Source of the DNA: Rahnella rivi
GTDB taxonomy: Bacteria; Pseudomonadota; Gammaproteobacteria; Enterobacterales; Enterobacteriaceae
DNA length: 64,000 bases
Reading direction: 5' to 3'
NCBI RefSeq assembly: GCF_019049655.1
Contig: NZ_JAFMOX010000063.1
Coordinates: 62,001-126,000, forward strand
The notes below the pieces were generated by a model, which worked only from the letters and a program-made list of their open reading frames with translations, had not been told where the DNA came from and did no database searches. Both the position numbers and the translations under genes were made by a program. Positions within the stretch are counted from its first letter, which is position 1. Each line of letters begins with the position of its first letter. This document shows, piece by piece, positions 41,401-50,656 of this stretch.

Positions 41401-42254
41401 GCGCGGCTCCCTGAACGTTTAAGACGGAAATGATTCGCCAGCCAGCCGTGTTTCGGTGCGAACAAAAATGCCAGCAGAAAAACGGTGGTTTGCAGACAGA
41501 CGATCACCCCGCCGGTGGCACCGTCGAGGTAATAACTGAGCCATGCGCCCAGCGCGCTGGTTACCGCGCCGATCATCACTGAGATAATCAGCAGGTGCGA
41601 AAAGCGGTCGGACAGCAGATACGCCGTCGCGCCAGGCGTAATCACCATGGCGATCACTAAAATCGCGCCGACGGTCTGGAGCGCCGCCACGCTGCACGCG
41701 CTGAAAATGGTGAAGAAAATCACCTTCAGCCACAGCGGAGAAAGGCCGACCGAGCGCGCATGCGCTTCATCGAAAAAGACCGCCAGCAGGTCGCGCCAGA
41801 TGACACACAGCACCAGCAGGGAAATGCCGACGATGATTTGCACCTGCAAAATGTCGGCGTCGTCGATGCCTAAAATGTTGCCGAACAGGATCGACTGCAC
41901 GTTGACGGAGGTCGGATTCAGGGACACCAGCAGCAGGCCGAGGGCGAAGAAGGTGGAAAAAACAAAGCCAATGATGGCGTCTTCACGCAGTTTGGTGAAA
42001 TGGCGTAGCAGCGTCATGGACAGCGCGGCCAGAATGCCGGTGCCAAAGGCACCAATGGCGTAAGGGAAGCCCAGCGCATACGCGCCCGCCACGCCCGGTA
42101 CCACGGAATGCGATAACGCATCGCCCATCAGCGACCAGCCCTTGAGCATCAGATACGCGGACAAAAACGCACACACCGCGCCGACCCCCGCACTGACCCA
42201 GATGGCTTTCACCATATAGTTGTAATGAAACGGCTCAAGCAGCAGGTCTATCAT
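41397..42254 (-). CDS. sitC: SitC, Mn2+/Fe2+ ABC transporter permease
   Basis: A 285-residue ABC-3 family permease and paralogue of SitD (YLMLKGWSLMGDALSHSVVPGVAGAYALG, GNILGIDDADILQ, LQTVGAILVIAMVITPGATAYLL). It overlaps sitB and sitD by four bases at each side, so translation is coupled along the operon. Confidence 0.95.
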   Translation of the reverse strand: MIDLLLEPFHYNYMVKAIWVSAGVGAVCAFLSAYLMLKGWSLMGDALSHSVVPGVAGAYALGFPYAIGAFGTGILAALSMTLLRHFTKLREDAIIGFVFSTFFALGLLLVSLNPTSVNVQSILFGNILGIDDADILQVQIIVGISLLVLCVIWRDLLAVFFDEAHARSVGLSPLWLKVIFFTIFSACSVAALQTVGAILVIAMVITPGATAYLLSDRFSHLLIISVMIGAVTSALGAWLSYYLDGATGGVIVCLQTTVFLLAFLFAPKHGWLANHFRLKRSGSRA

Positions 42255-43057
42255 TTCACCCGCCTTATCGGTGACAGGGTTTCTGGCATCGCGGCCGTTT
42301 CCTGCGGGACTAAATAGCCGATATTGCGCAGTGCGCCGCCGAACGTATTCTCAAGATTCGGATGGGTAAAGGTGGTGTCAAGAGGCCCGGCGGCGATCAC
42401 CGTCCGGTTTATCAACACCACGCGGTCGCAGAAATCCGGCACGCTGGCGATGTTGTGGGTCGACACCAGGATCAGATGCCCCTCTTCACGCAGCTGGCGC
42501 AGCAGATCGATAATGGCGTTTTCTGTTTTGATATCCACGCCGGTGAACGGCTCGTCGAGCAACATCACGCGCCCTTGCTGTGCCAGCGCACGGGCAAGAA
42601 ACACGCGTTTTTTCTGACCACCGGAAAGCTCGCCGATCTGACGCTGTGCCAGATCGGTCAGGCCAACACGCGCCAGCGCCGACGCCACCTGTTTTTTATC
42701 TTCCTGCGAGGGAATTCGCAGAAATGACATTTTGCCGTAGCGCCCCATCATCACCACATCACGCACCAGCACCGGAAAGTTCCAGTCCACGTCTTCAGAC
42801 TGCGGCACGTAAGCGATCAGATTCTGCTTCAGGGCTTTGCTGACGTTCAGGCCATCAAGCGTCACGCTGCCGTGCGTCGGGCGAATAATGCCCATGATGG
42901 TTTTGAACAGGGTGGATTTGCCGCTGCCGTTGACGCCCAGCAGCGCGCAAATCGATCCGCCGCTCAGGCGGAACGACGCATTCTCTATGGCGGTGTGACC
43001 ATTGTTGTAGGTCACTGAAATGTTATCGACGTCGAGATGCAGCGCGGTATCACTCAT
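42251..43057 (-). CDS. sitB: SitB, Mn2+/Fe2+ ABC transporter ATPase
   Basis: A 268-residue ABC ATPase. Walker A is GVNGSGKST, the Q-loop lies in YVPQSEDVDW, the signature is LSGGQKKR and Walker B is MLLDEPFTGVD, with the switch His in STHN. YVPQSEDVDWNFPV is typical of metal-uptake ATPases. Overlaps sitA and sitC by four bases. Confidence 0.95.
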   Translation of the reverse strand: MSDTALHLDVDNISVTYNNGHTAIENASFRLSGGSICALLGVNGSGKSTLFKTIMGIIRPTHGSVTLDGLNVSKALKQNLIAYVPQSEDVDWNFPVLVRDVVMMGRYGKMSFLRIPSQEDKKQVASALARVGLTDLAQRQIGELSGGQKKRVFLARALAQQGRVMLLDEPFTGVDIKTENAIIDLLRQLREEGHLILVSTHNIASVPDFCDRVVLINRTVIAAGPLDTTFTHPNLENTFGGALRNIGYLVPQETAAMPETLSPIRRVK

Positions 43058-43995
43058 TGGCCGAATCCTTGTGCAATGGTGCCGACCGTGACTTTCAGCA
43101 AATCAATGTAGGTCGGTACCGGGCCATCCGCCGCAGACAGGGAATCGACATACAGCACTCCGCCATATTTCGCGCCTGTCTCTTTGCTGACCTGTTTGGC
43201 CGGTTTATCCGAAATGGTGCTTTCGCTGAACACCACCGGGATGTTTTGCTGGCGCACCAGGTCGATCAGTTTTTTCACCTGCTGCGGCGTGCCCTGCTCT
43301 TCGGCGTTGATCGGCCACAGATAGGCTTCTTTCAAATCATAATCTTTCGCCAGATAGCTGAACGCGCCCTCGCTGGTGACTAACCAGCGCTGCTGAGCCG
43401 GAATTTTTGCCAGACGTTCGCGCAGCGGCGCATCCAGCCGGGTGATTTTTTCGGCATAGCTTTTGGCGTTGCGGTCGTAGGTTGCGGCGTTTTCAGGGTC
43501 GTATTTCACCAGCGCTGCGCGGATATTCTCCACGTACACCAGCGCATTTTTCGCCGACATCCACGCGTGCGGATTTGGGTTGCCGAGATAAGGCCCTTCC
43601 TGGATCGGCAGCGGCGCGATGCCGTCGGTGACGGTCGCGGACGGCACATTTTTGATGTTGGCAAAGAAGCGCCCGAACCAGCGTTCGAGGTTAAATCCGT
43701 TCCACAGGATCAGATCGGCGGACTGCGTTTTTACGATGTCACGCGGCGTCGGCTGATAATCGTGAATTTCCGCACCGGGTTTGGTGATGGACTCCACCGT
43801 GGCGGCATCACCGGCAACGTTTTGCGCGATGTCCTGGATCACCGTGAAGGTCGTCACCACTTTAAACTTTTTTTTGTCTTTCTCCGCCGCCGTTGCATTG
43901 CCGGTGATCAGCGCCACGATCATGCCGATCAGCATCAGCCGTAAACGGAACGGCGACTGACTGAATAGTTTTACAATGTTTTGTCCATTTCCCAT
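43054..43995 (-). CDS. sitA: SitA, periplasmic Mn2+/Fe2+-binding protein
   Basis: A 313-residue cluster A-I (ZnuA/PsaA-type) metal-binding protein. The N-terminal part has a long signal region ending near GNATAAEK. Metal ligands fit the Mn/Fe type: His in AEIHDYQPTPRDI, His in NPHAWMS, Glu in TSEGAFSYLAKDY and Asp in YVDSLSAADGPVPTY. There is no His-rich loop as in ZnuA. The start at 43995 has AGGAGA 7 bp upstream. First gene of sitABCD, with an MntR box just upstream. Confidence 0.94.
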   Translation of the reverse strand: MGNGQNIVKLFSQSPFRLRLMLIGMIVALITGNATAAEKDKKKFKVVTTFTVIQDIAQNVAGDAATVESITKPGAEIHDYQPTPRDIVKTQSADLILWNGFNLERWFGRFFANIKNVPSATVTDGIAPLPIQEGPYLGNPNPHAWMSAKNALVYVENIRAALVKYDPENAATYDRNAKSYAEKITRLDAPLRERLAKIPAQQRWLVTSEGAFSYLAKDYDLKEAYLWPINAEEQGTPQQVKKLIDLVRQQNIPVVFSESTISDKPAKQVSKETGAKYGGVLYVDSLSAADGPVPTYIDLLKVTVGTIAQGFGQ

Positions 43996-44043
43996 GAATT
44001 TTCTCCTGTCACTCTGTCCGGCTGTCGGCGGTTTATTATTCAG

Positions 44044-44061
44044 GTATAGCATAGGCTATAC
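44044..44061. promoter_or_regulatory. MntR box between sitA and mntR
   Basis: A perfect 7-bp inverted repeat GTATAGC-ATAG-GCTATAC. It resembles the E. coli MntR box (ATAGC...GCTAT) closely. Placed 49 bp before the sitA start, it should make Mn-MntR repress sitABCD. Confidence 0.8.
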
Positions 44062-44158
44062 TCCATAGCCAAGGCAAAGTTCGCAGAAATTGGTAGATAT
44101 GTGTTGTTGGTTTACAATGCGGTTCGTTGTCGCGCAAAGCGGCGGCGGTAAGAAACCG

Positions 44159-44632
44159 TTGAGCAAGAAAGAGGCAGGCGCAGTGAAAGATAAAAAATTA
44201 AATCCGTTGCTGGATGTTGAAGAACACGCTCAGGGTTTTTTACAGGTGCGCGAGGCGCACCGACGGGAACTGATGGATGATTACGTTGAACTGATTTCCG
44301 ATCTGATCCGCGAGTTCGGCGAAGCGCGTCAGGTGGATCTGGCTGCACGTCTGGGCGTTTCGCAACCCACCGTGGCGAAAACCCTGAAGCGTCTGGCGAA
44401 TGCCGGGCTGGTTCATCAGTTGCCTTATCGCGGCACCTTCCTCACGCCGGAAGGCGAGAAACTGGCGGCGGAAAACCGCGAGCGTCACAACGTGGTGGAG
44501 GCGTTCTTCATTGCGCTGGGCATCAGTGCCGAAACCGCACGGCTGGATGCCGAAGGCGTCGAGCATCACGTGAGTGATGAAACGCTGGAAGCGTTCCGGC
44601 GCTTTACCGCAAGTCAGAAATCCTCGTCCTGA
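44159..44632 (+). CDS. mntR: MntR, manganese-responsive regulator
   Basis: A 157-residue DtxR/MntR-family homodimeric regulator. It matches E. coli MntR: VREAHRRELMDDYVELISDLI, the recognition helix ARLGVSQPTVAKTLKRLANAG, and the metal-site segment AEGVEHHVSDETL. The start is not certain. TTG at 44159 gives an MSKKE-type N-terminus and near E. coli length; GTG at 44183 or ATG at 44117 are alternatives. It is divergent from sitABCD with the MntR box between. Confidence 0.92.
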   Translation: MSKKEAGAVKDKKLNPLLDVEEHAQGFLQVREAHRRELMDDYVELISDLIREFGEARQVDLAARLGVSQPTVAKTLKRLANAGLVHQLPYRGTFLTPEGEKLAAENRERHNVVEAFFIALGISAETARLDAEGVEHHVSDETLEAFRRFTASQKSSS

Positions 44633-44643
44633 TCCTGAAGGTT

Positions 44644-44663
44644 TGCCCCCGTAAACAGGGGCA
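44644..44663 (+). terminator. Weak hairpin after mntR
   Basis: A TGCCCC/GGGGCA stem with an 8-base loop, followed by TTCCTTC rather than a clean T run. It separates mntR from the converging adhesin gene. Confidence 0.5.
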
Positions 44664-44684
44664 TTCCTTCGATACCTTACGCCA

Positions 44685-47246
44685 TTACCACTGATACCCT
44701 ACCCCGACGGCGGCACCCATCTCCCCCTGCGAGTTGCTGCTGCCGGACATTTTGGTCACCCATCTGCCATTTTCAGAAATAGTGGACACCCCCAGCGCGA
44801 CGGAGGACTGATCCTGATACGTCCCTCCCCCCATGCTCACCATACTGGCGCCCGGCGCGTAAGGCTGCGGCAGACTGGCCATCGCCATGGCCCCGGCGAT
44901 ACCGGCACTCAGCTTGTCATTATTGTCATCCACCAGGTTTTTCAACGCGCCGAACTTGTTATCCGTGTATTGGTTGGCCTGGGTAACGCCCGATGTTAAC
45001 TGGCGAACGTTCACCGCATCGGTACCGCGGGTGCCTGTCGCCACATTAGTTATCTGACGCTCCGCCCCCGCAGAACCTACCGAAACCGAGTTGGCGCGAT
45101 CGGCAAGAGAATCCGCCCCCAGCGCAACGGAATTTGCGGCAGAAGCGCGAGCATTCGAGCCGAGGGCGGTACTGTTATCCCCGGACGCGACGGCGCCGGC
45201 GCCCCCGGCAGTGGCCTCTTTGCCGCTGGCGACCGGTTTCGCACGTTTGCTGGTGTTGCTGACCTGGAACATGCCCTCTGTCCCGCTGGCGATATTATTC
45301 ACCCCGGCAGAAACCGCGCTGAGCTGGGCATAATTCACCGCGTCGCTGTCCTGCGTGCCTGCCGCAACGTTAGTGAGGGTGGTCGGGTCGCCGGACAGCG
45401 TGATTTTGCTGTAATTGGTCGTGCCGTCGCTGTTGAGATCATATTTAACGGAAAGCGTATCCAGACTCGCCATGCCGCCATTGATGTTGTTGATCGCATC
45501 CGTCACCGCGTACAGCTGGGATCCGTTGACGGCGTCGGTGCTGGTGGCGTTGATCTGTCCGGCGGCCACATTCGTGATGGTGCGTTCCGTGCCGGTATCG
45601 CCGACGCTGACCGTTCCCACCGGCGAGCTGCCTGCAAAAACATAGTCTTTCCCCTGAAGGGTGACGCCGGAAGTGGCGACCGTCGCCTGTGTTTTTGCGC
45701 CATCGCCCAGCGCCACGCTGTTCGCGGTGCCCGCCTGCGCTCCGTTACCGATAGCGACCGCGTTGGTTGCGCTGGCGGCAGCACTCTGCCCTATCGCCAC
45801 GGCGTCCGCCCCCGTCGCCGAGGAATCAGCACCGGTTGAATTTGCGTGAGTGTATTTCGTGCCGCTGCTGTAGATGCTGCTAATACTGTTATTGGTTTCG
45901 GTCAGCTGAGAGAAGTTCACTGCATCGCTCGGCGCGGAGCCGTCCGCCACGTTGGTCAATATTGTCCCGCCGGTGTGGGTGCTGCTGTTATAGGCGCTGC
46001 CGCCTGTCGTCATGCGGTTGTAGTTCACTGAACCGTCGGCGTTGGTGTCGTATTTCAACGCATGGTTATCCAGATCGGTGAAGCTGAGATTCAGATTCTC
46101 AATGGCCTGATTGGTGGCAAACAGTTGTGAACCGTTCACGCCGTCGGTGCTGTCTGAACTCAGCCGCCCGGCCGCCATGCGGGTCAGCGTGCGCTCGCTG
46201 CCGAGCGCGCCAAGGCTCACTGTGCCTGCGGGCGCCCCTGCGGCGAAAACATAATCCTTCCCGCGGATCTTCGTGCCGGTTGTCGCCACTACCGGAGACG
46301 TTACCGCACCCGCACCGAGGGCCACACTGTTGTTGATTGAGGCGGTCGCACCATAGCCAAAAGCAAGAGAGGAGGTGCCGGATGCCAATGCCTGCGCACC
46401 CAACGCCACCGCCGCCTGCCCGCTGGCTGACGCACGCCAGCCCATCACTGCCGACCCGGTGCCGCTGGCGCTGGCCCCCGAACCGAAGGCCATCGTCGAG
46501 GAGGCTGTCGCACTGGCGGTATCGCCGAGCGCAATGGAAGACACACCCGTGGCTGAGGCCGCGTTACCAATCACAACCTGATTAGCATTCGCGCCGGCAA
46601 CGCTGTAGCTGCCGGTGGCATCGCTGCCGATAACCACGCTGCCTTTTGACGAACTCACCGTGGCATTTTTACCGATAGCCACGCCATTGCCTGAACTGGC
46701 ATCGACGGTCGCACCCGCACCGGTGGCCAGCGAATACGCCCCCTTCGCACCATCATTGTTGTAGTTCGCTCCCGCCGTGCCGCCATCATTCACGCTGGAA
46801 TAATGCGTTTTGACTTTCGTCACGGAATCATTGAGCTGATCAACGTTGACCGCATCACCGCCACTGGTGCCCGCAGCAACATTGGTGATCCGCGTTCCTC
46901 CGCTTTTGGTCGTGCTGCTGTACGTTGTTCCGCCTAACGTGATGTTGTTGTAGTCAAAGGATCCGTCCGGGTTGGTATCGTATTGCACATCGCTGCCGGT
47001 GACGGCCTGTAGTTGCAGGAGGCTAAGCCCGTCGGTGGCACGTTTGCCCGCAGCCACCTTATCTTCAGGTTTCGCACCCCCTGAGGCCTGAACGGCACCC
47101 TGCGCATTGGCCGGTAAAGATATCAGCGTCGCGGCCACGATACCCGTCAGGCCACTTATCCGTTTTATCTTTTGCCCCGCCAACTCACCCGAGACGAACC
47201 GGACTTTCGATGCAAAATTCCAGGTCAGACGAGATATTTTATTCAT
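44685..47246 (-). CDS. Trimeric autotransporter adhesin (YadA/Hia family)
   Basis: An 853-residue surface adhesin. It begins with an ESPR-type extended signal peptide (MNKISRLTWNFASKVRFVSG, cleavage near PANAQG). A passenger follows with YadA-head repeats (SVALG, AVAIG, SLAFG motifs in sevens) alternating with neck/stalk modules of the type TNVAAG-x-x-x-x-DAVN-x-x-QL, seen about five or six times. The C-terminal YadA anchor (NKFGALKNLVDDNNDKL to the final VGVGYQW) forms the 12-stranded trimeric barrel. It probably mediates adhesion or aggregation. The start at 47246 has AGGGAG upstream. A long AT-rich stretch upstream suggests silencing by H-NS-type proteins. Confidence 0.93.
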   Translation of the reverse strand: MNKISRLTWNFASKVRFVSGELAGQKIKRISGLTGIVAATLISLPANAQGAVQASGGAKPEDKVAAGKRATDGLSLLQLQAVTGSDVQYDTNPDGSFDYNNITLGGTTYSSTTKSGGTRITNVAAGTSGGDAVNVDQLNDSVTKVKTHYSSVNDGGTAGANYNNDGAKGAYSLATGAGATVDASSGNGVAIGKNATVSSSKGSVVIGSDATGSYSVAGANANQVVIGNAASATGVSSIALGDTASATASSTMAFGSGASASGTGSAVMGWRASASGQAAVALGAQALASGTSSLAFGYGATASINNSVALGAGAVTSPVVATTGTKIRGKDYVFAAGAPAGTVSLGALGSERTLTRMAAGRLSSDSTDGVNGSQLFATNQAIENLNLSFTDLDNHALKYDTNADGSVNYNRMTTGGSAYNSSTHTGGTILTNVADGSAPSDAVNFSQLTETNNSISSIYSSGTKYTHANSTGADSSATGADAVAIGQSAAASATNAVAIGNGAQAGTANSVALGDGAKTQATVATSGVTLQGKDYVFAGSSPVGTVSVGDTGTERTITNVAAGQINATSTDAVNGSQLYAVTDAINNINGGMASLDTLSVKYDLNSDGTTNYSKITLSGDPTTLTNVAAGTQDSDAVNYAQLSAVSAGVNNIASGTEGMFQVSNTSKRAKPVASGKEATAGGAGAVASGDNSTALGSNARASAANSVALGADSLADRANSVSVGSAGAERQITNVATGTRGTDAVNVRQLTSGVTQANQYTDNKFGALKNLVDDNNDKLSAGIAGAMAMASLPQPYAPGASMVSMGGGTYQDQSSVALGVSTISENGRWVTKMSGSSNSQGEMGAAVGVGYQW

Positions 47247-47994
47247 TTCAACTCCCTTTGTGGCTCCATGCCATGAGTAGTGTGTACAGATCATTTGCAG
47301 CGGATAAGGCCGCTACGGCCCAAGGCGGGCATATTTCAATGCCGGTGTTTATTGAACGATGAAATAATTAACGCCTGAATGCCGTTAACGTTTTTACAAG
47401 CATTTCGGCCCGTCATTCACTCATGCATTAACGGTTTTCCCCTGAATGCAATGAAATAAAAAAAGGAAAATACAAAATTCACAATACATTGATTTTATTG
47501 AACTTAACAACAATAACACTCAGCGCATTAAAAAGGATTTCAGGGGAAGTGATTATGCTATCAGACAATTTTTAAAAAGGTAAACCCGAAAAAATCAATT
47601 TTAAATTACCTGCCTTAACGCTTTAACAATATAACTTACACAGGTAATTAAATTGTAAAATCGTTTATTTTTGATTTACACAAGTTATTATTCAAGAAAT
47701 AAAATTCTTTATGAGCCGGATATTTAAGAGCGAGCTTTAAGTGAGGAAAATACCGGTGAATGGCCTTCACTTTCGCTATCTTTGCGGGCGAAGAAAAGGG
47801 AGAGGGTTTGATTGCAGCCGAACGTCAGTATTTCGCGTTTCCGGAATTTTTTACACACAATTGCTGACGCATCCTTGTCCTGTTCCCCCTAATTCCACGC
47901 CAACCTTTCCGCTGGCAGCAGAGTATCTTTAGCCTCAGGAGAAGTGGCTTTTTTTACGACTCCGCGCAACGGGTTTTCTATCTCAGAGGTGGTT
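47247..47994. other. AT-rich intergenic region upstream of the adhesin
   Basis: Nearly 750 bp with no supportable gene (the frame at 47741-47932 lacks any family signal). The part 47440-47720 is very AT-rich with A and T tracts. It should contain the adhesin promoter and the promoter for the exported protein at 47995. Confidence 0.6.
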
Positions 47995-48360
47995 ATGAAG
48001 AGGCTGCTGTTGTTGATGCTGACCGCTGGCGTACTGATGTCCGTCAGTTCAGCGTCGTTCGCCTATGGCTATTACGGACAGGGTTATTATGGACACGGCT
48101 ATTATGGGCATGGCTATTACCGGCACGGTGGCTATGGCCGCGGCTGGTATGGTCCGAACGTGGTGATCGGCATCCCGCCGCCGGTCTATTATCCGCCGCC
48201 GCCAGTGGTCTATGTTGCGCCCGCGCAACCACAGACTTACGTTGAGAAAACGCCAAACTATGCGTATTACTGCCAGAATCCGGCGGGCTATTACCCGCGC
48301 GTTCCTGCTTGTCCGCGGGGATGGATGAAAGTGGTAGTGGGCGATTCAGCACCCCGTTAA
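47995..48360 (+). CDS. Exported Gly/Tyr-rich small protein
   Basis: A 121-residue protein. The signal peptide is RLLLLMLTAGVLMSVSSASFA. Tandem YYGHG units follow (YGYYGQGYYGHGYYGHGYYRHG), then a Pro/Tyr-rich part (PPPVYYPPPPVVYV) and a C-terminal domain YYCQNPAGYYPRVPACPRGWMKV. The last pattern with two Cys is common in small proteobacterial envelope proteins of unknown role. It lies 15 bp before the lipoprotein gene, so the two form an operon. Confidence 0.85.
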   Translation: MKRLLLLMLTAGVLMSVSSASFAYGYYGQGYYGHGYYGHGYYRHGGYGRGWYGPNVVIGIPPPVYYPPPPVVYVAPAQPQTYVEKTPNYAYYCQNPAGYYPRVPACPRGWMKVVVGDSAPR

Positions 48361-48375
48361 CAGGTAATAAAAGTG

Positions 48376-48915
48376 ATGAACAGGTTTACTCCGGTGGCAA
48401 TGCTCGCCCTGGCCGCAGCGCTGACGGGCTGCGTTTCGCCTCCTACCCGGCCTGATGTGATGGTGCTGCCGGGCACCGGTAAAAGTTATCAGTCGTTCCG
48501 GATGGATGAAATGTCCTGCCGCAACGCCGCTTACGGCAGTGTTAACGGCGGCGCAGAAACCGCCAGTAATAATGCGGCGGGCACGGCGGCGGCAGGGACG
48601 GTGGTCGGTGCAGCGGCAGGTGCTTTGCTCGGCGCCGCCTCCGGTCATGCCGGACCGGGAGCATTGATCGGCGCGGGCAGCGGATTACTGATCGGCAGCG
48701 CCATGGGCAGCAACAGCGCCGGTGCCAGCAGCGGCGATTTGCAAGATCAGTACGACACGGTTTACACCCAGTGCATGTATGCCAAAGGCAACAAAGTGCC
48801 GGTTGACGCCGGTTACAGTGATAATCAGTATTCCCCGCCGCAGTCGCCGGTACCGCCGGATTACAACCCGGCGCCTCAGGAGGACAGCGGCGTGCCACCT
48901 GATTACGTCCCCTGA
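48376..48915 (+). CDS. Glycine-zipper lipoprotein
   Basis: A 179-residue lipoprotein. The lipobox is LTGC near residue 19. A soluble stretch with one Cys (RMDEMSCRNAAYG) is followed by a glycine zipper (about 65-115, GTVVGAAAGALLGAASGHAG and GSGLLIGSAMGSNSAG), a second conserved Cys (VYTQCMYAKGNKVP) and a Pro-rich tail. This YMGG-like type is known in enterobacterial envelopes without a defined function. It is co-transcribed with the Gly/Tyr-rich exported protein. A terminator follows. Confidence 0.87.
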   Translation: MNRFTPVAMLALAAALTGCVSPPTRPDVMVLPGTGKSYQSFRMDEMSCRNAAYGSVNGGAETASNNAAGTAAAGTVVGAAAGALLGAASGHAGPGALIGAGSGLLIGSAMGSNSAGASSGDLQDQYDTVYTQCMYAKGNKVPVDAGYSDNQYSPPQSPVPPDYNPAPQEDSGVPPDYVP

Positions 48916-48952
48916 CCGCTCAGGTTCACTGACACACTGTAAACACCGCTTA

Positions 48953-48977
48953 AAGGCTGCCCGCTTCCGGCAGCCTT
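48953..48977 (+). terminator. Terminator after the lipoprotein gene
   Basis: A 9-bp perfect stem AAGGCTGCC/GGCAGCCTT with a 7-base loop, followed by ATTTCATT. Confidence 0.75.
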
Positions 48978-49388
48978 ATTTCATTACTGGCCGCACACTG
49001 GCTATATTTGCACCGCTCTGAGAAATGAACCAAAAGACCCCTGGCTGATACGTTGATTTCAATCAACGGGAGGGGATATATCTTTGTAAGGTTTGTCTGC
49101 TTATGTAGGAATATTCTAGTATTCAATAAAGATTTGCAAAATAATCCGACGCCAATAATATATTTCATTCACTGTCATTTAAAATTCTTTTATTTTCAAC
49201 CTGTTGCGAAATTATTTTTGAAACATTTAATGACATTTATATAATGTTTTAAATTCACTTACATTGACGGTAGGAATAATACTATATATTATAAATGCCA
49301 GAATGATGGATGAATATAACGGAGGTAAACCATCAGAGTCACAACCCGTTTATCAAATGGAATTTTTTTAATTTAAAGGAATGAATTA
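48978..49388. other. AT-rich intergenic region upstream of the LuxR-like gene
   Basis: About 410 bp with no gene. A high A+T stretch at 49120-49380 contains a TATATT-type hexamer, consistent with an H-NS-bound promoter. Confidence 0.5.
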
Positions 49389-49973
49389 ATGTTGCGGATT
49401 GCAATTATTGACTCATGCACGTTGACTTTTTTGGGATTGGAGAATGTCTTCTCTCTGATTAACACATCAAAGAGCATTATTTTTAATCAAATCAGCGCAG
49501 AATACGCCTTAGATAAGAATAGCCAGAAATTCGATATTTACATTATCGAACCCGGCGCAGTGAGTTTTGAATACGACATAGACAAGTTTATTTATAACTT
49601 AAAAACGAACACCAAAGAAGACTGCAAGATAATCATTCTTAGCGATAATGTTATTGTTAACAGCCGGTTGTCAGACTTTCACCTGTGCAAAAACAATGCA
49701 TTATCTAAAGTGTTTTTCTTTTTCGATAGCCTGCTGACGGGGAAATATGAATCTATATTGCCTTTCATTGAGGACTTCATTCTGACGAAAAATGAAGCGA
49801 TTTTACTGCGGTGTTTGTCGAAGAACGCTAAGATGAAAAATATCGAGAAAATCACCGCAATACCGGCCTCAAATCTCTATTACTACAAATACAGCGCCAT
49901 GAAGAAGTTAAAACTGAAGAGTACAAAAGAGTTGTTCAACTACCTAAATAAAGTGCTCAACCACTCCATCTGA
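49389..49973 (+). CDS. Atypical LuxR-type regulator, AT-rich
   Basis: A 194-residue protein. The N-terminal about 125 residues resemble a degenerate receiver-like fold (IAIIDSCTLTFLGLENVFSLI, FDIYIIEPGAV, CKIIILSDN). The C-terminal 55 resemble a LuxR/FixJ HTH (LTKNEAILLRCLSKN, NLYYYKYSAMKKLKLKSTKELFNYL). The phosphorylation pocket is not intact and the recognition helix is unusual (IPASNLYYYKYSAM). The base composition is clearly more AT-rich than that of the surrounding genes, a sign of transfer. The weak AAGGAAT precedes the ATG. It converges on another orphan LuxR gene. Confidence 0.75.
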   Translation: MLRIAIIDSCTLTFLGLENVFSLINTSKSIIFNQISAEYALDKNSQKFDIYIIEPGAVSFEYDIDKFIYNLKTNTKEDCKIIILSDNVIVNSRLSDFHLCKNNALSKVFFFFDSLLTGKYESILPFIEDFILTKNEAILLRCLSKNAKMKNIEKITAIPASNLYYYKYSAMKKLKLKSTKELFNYLNKVLNHSI

Positions 49974-50041
49974 CGCCACCCCCTCTCTGCCCGTGCAGTG
50001 AGGGTCCTCATCACACCCTCATCCTCACGCCCTTTCTCCGG

Positions 50042-50656
50042 TTACTGCATCAGGTATTTATAAAGCTCAATCGAGTTTTTCAGCCCCAGCTTTTTCATCG
50101 CATTTCTTTTATGCGTGCTGACCGTCTTAACGCTGCGTCCGAGTTTACAGGCAATGGTGGCGTTGCTTTTCATTTGCTGTATGGCACTCAGCACTTGCCA
50201 TTCCATCTCGGTTAAATGCTTTTTCGCCGCGCGGGTAAAATCATTATCTTTCTGTTTGAGGAACGGGCTCACCGCCATGTGATAGTTAAGGTCGGTCACG
50301 CCGGTGATCAACATTTTTCTGAGAATAGAAAAATCTTCCTGCTCGGAGATGATCATATCTACCTGAAGTTCTGCCAGTAAACTCAGTTTCTCGGCTTTTT
50401 CTATTTTGGTCATGACAATAATTTGTGGCGGGGTGTAATAAAAGCTCAGCCTGCGCAAAAACTTTATGGCGGCATCAAAGTTTGAGGACTCTTCTTTCAC
50501 TTCCAGAATAATAAAACCCACGCTCATTCCAGGCCCTGAATGAAAGAATTCCGTTAATGATGAATAAGATCGCGGCTTCACTTTTGCTTCTTTAAGAATG
50601 TGCGAAATCGCCAGCATTTCATAATGGCCGGAATGGATTATCACTGTGTCTTTCAT
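50042..50656 (-). CDS. LuxR-family orphan response regulator-like protein
   Basis: A 204-residue regulator of the RcsA/BglJ-like or CsgD-like size class. The N-terminal receiver-like domain (IIHSGHYEMLAISHILKEAK, IIVMTKIEKAEKL, DMIISEQED) lacks the standard acidic pocket. The C-terminal LuxR HTH (LTEMEWQVLSAIQQMKSNATIACKLGRSVKTVSTHKRNAMKKLGLKNSIELYKYL) is canonical. The ATG at 50656 lies 7 bp after TGGAA; an ATG four codons upstream is in frame. It is convergent with the AT-rich LuxR-like gene and ends in the same way, so the two may be distant paralogues. Confidence 0.82.
   Translation of the reverse strand: MKDTVIIHSGHYEMLAISHILKEAKVKPRSYSSLTEFFHSGPGMSVGFIILEVKEESSNFDAAIKFLRRLSFYYTPPQIIVMTKIEKAEKLSLLAELQVDMIISEQEDFSILRKMLITGVTDLNYHMAVSPFLKQKDNDFTRAAKKHLTEMEWQVLSAIQQMKSNATIACKLGRSVKTVSTHKRNAMKKLGLKNSIELYKYLMQ

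Noticed and set aside
45091..46585. Several plus-strand frames opposite the adhesin gene
   Set aside because: They are antisense shadows of the repetitive Ala/Gly/Ser-rich coding sequence and have no independent support.
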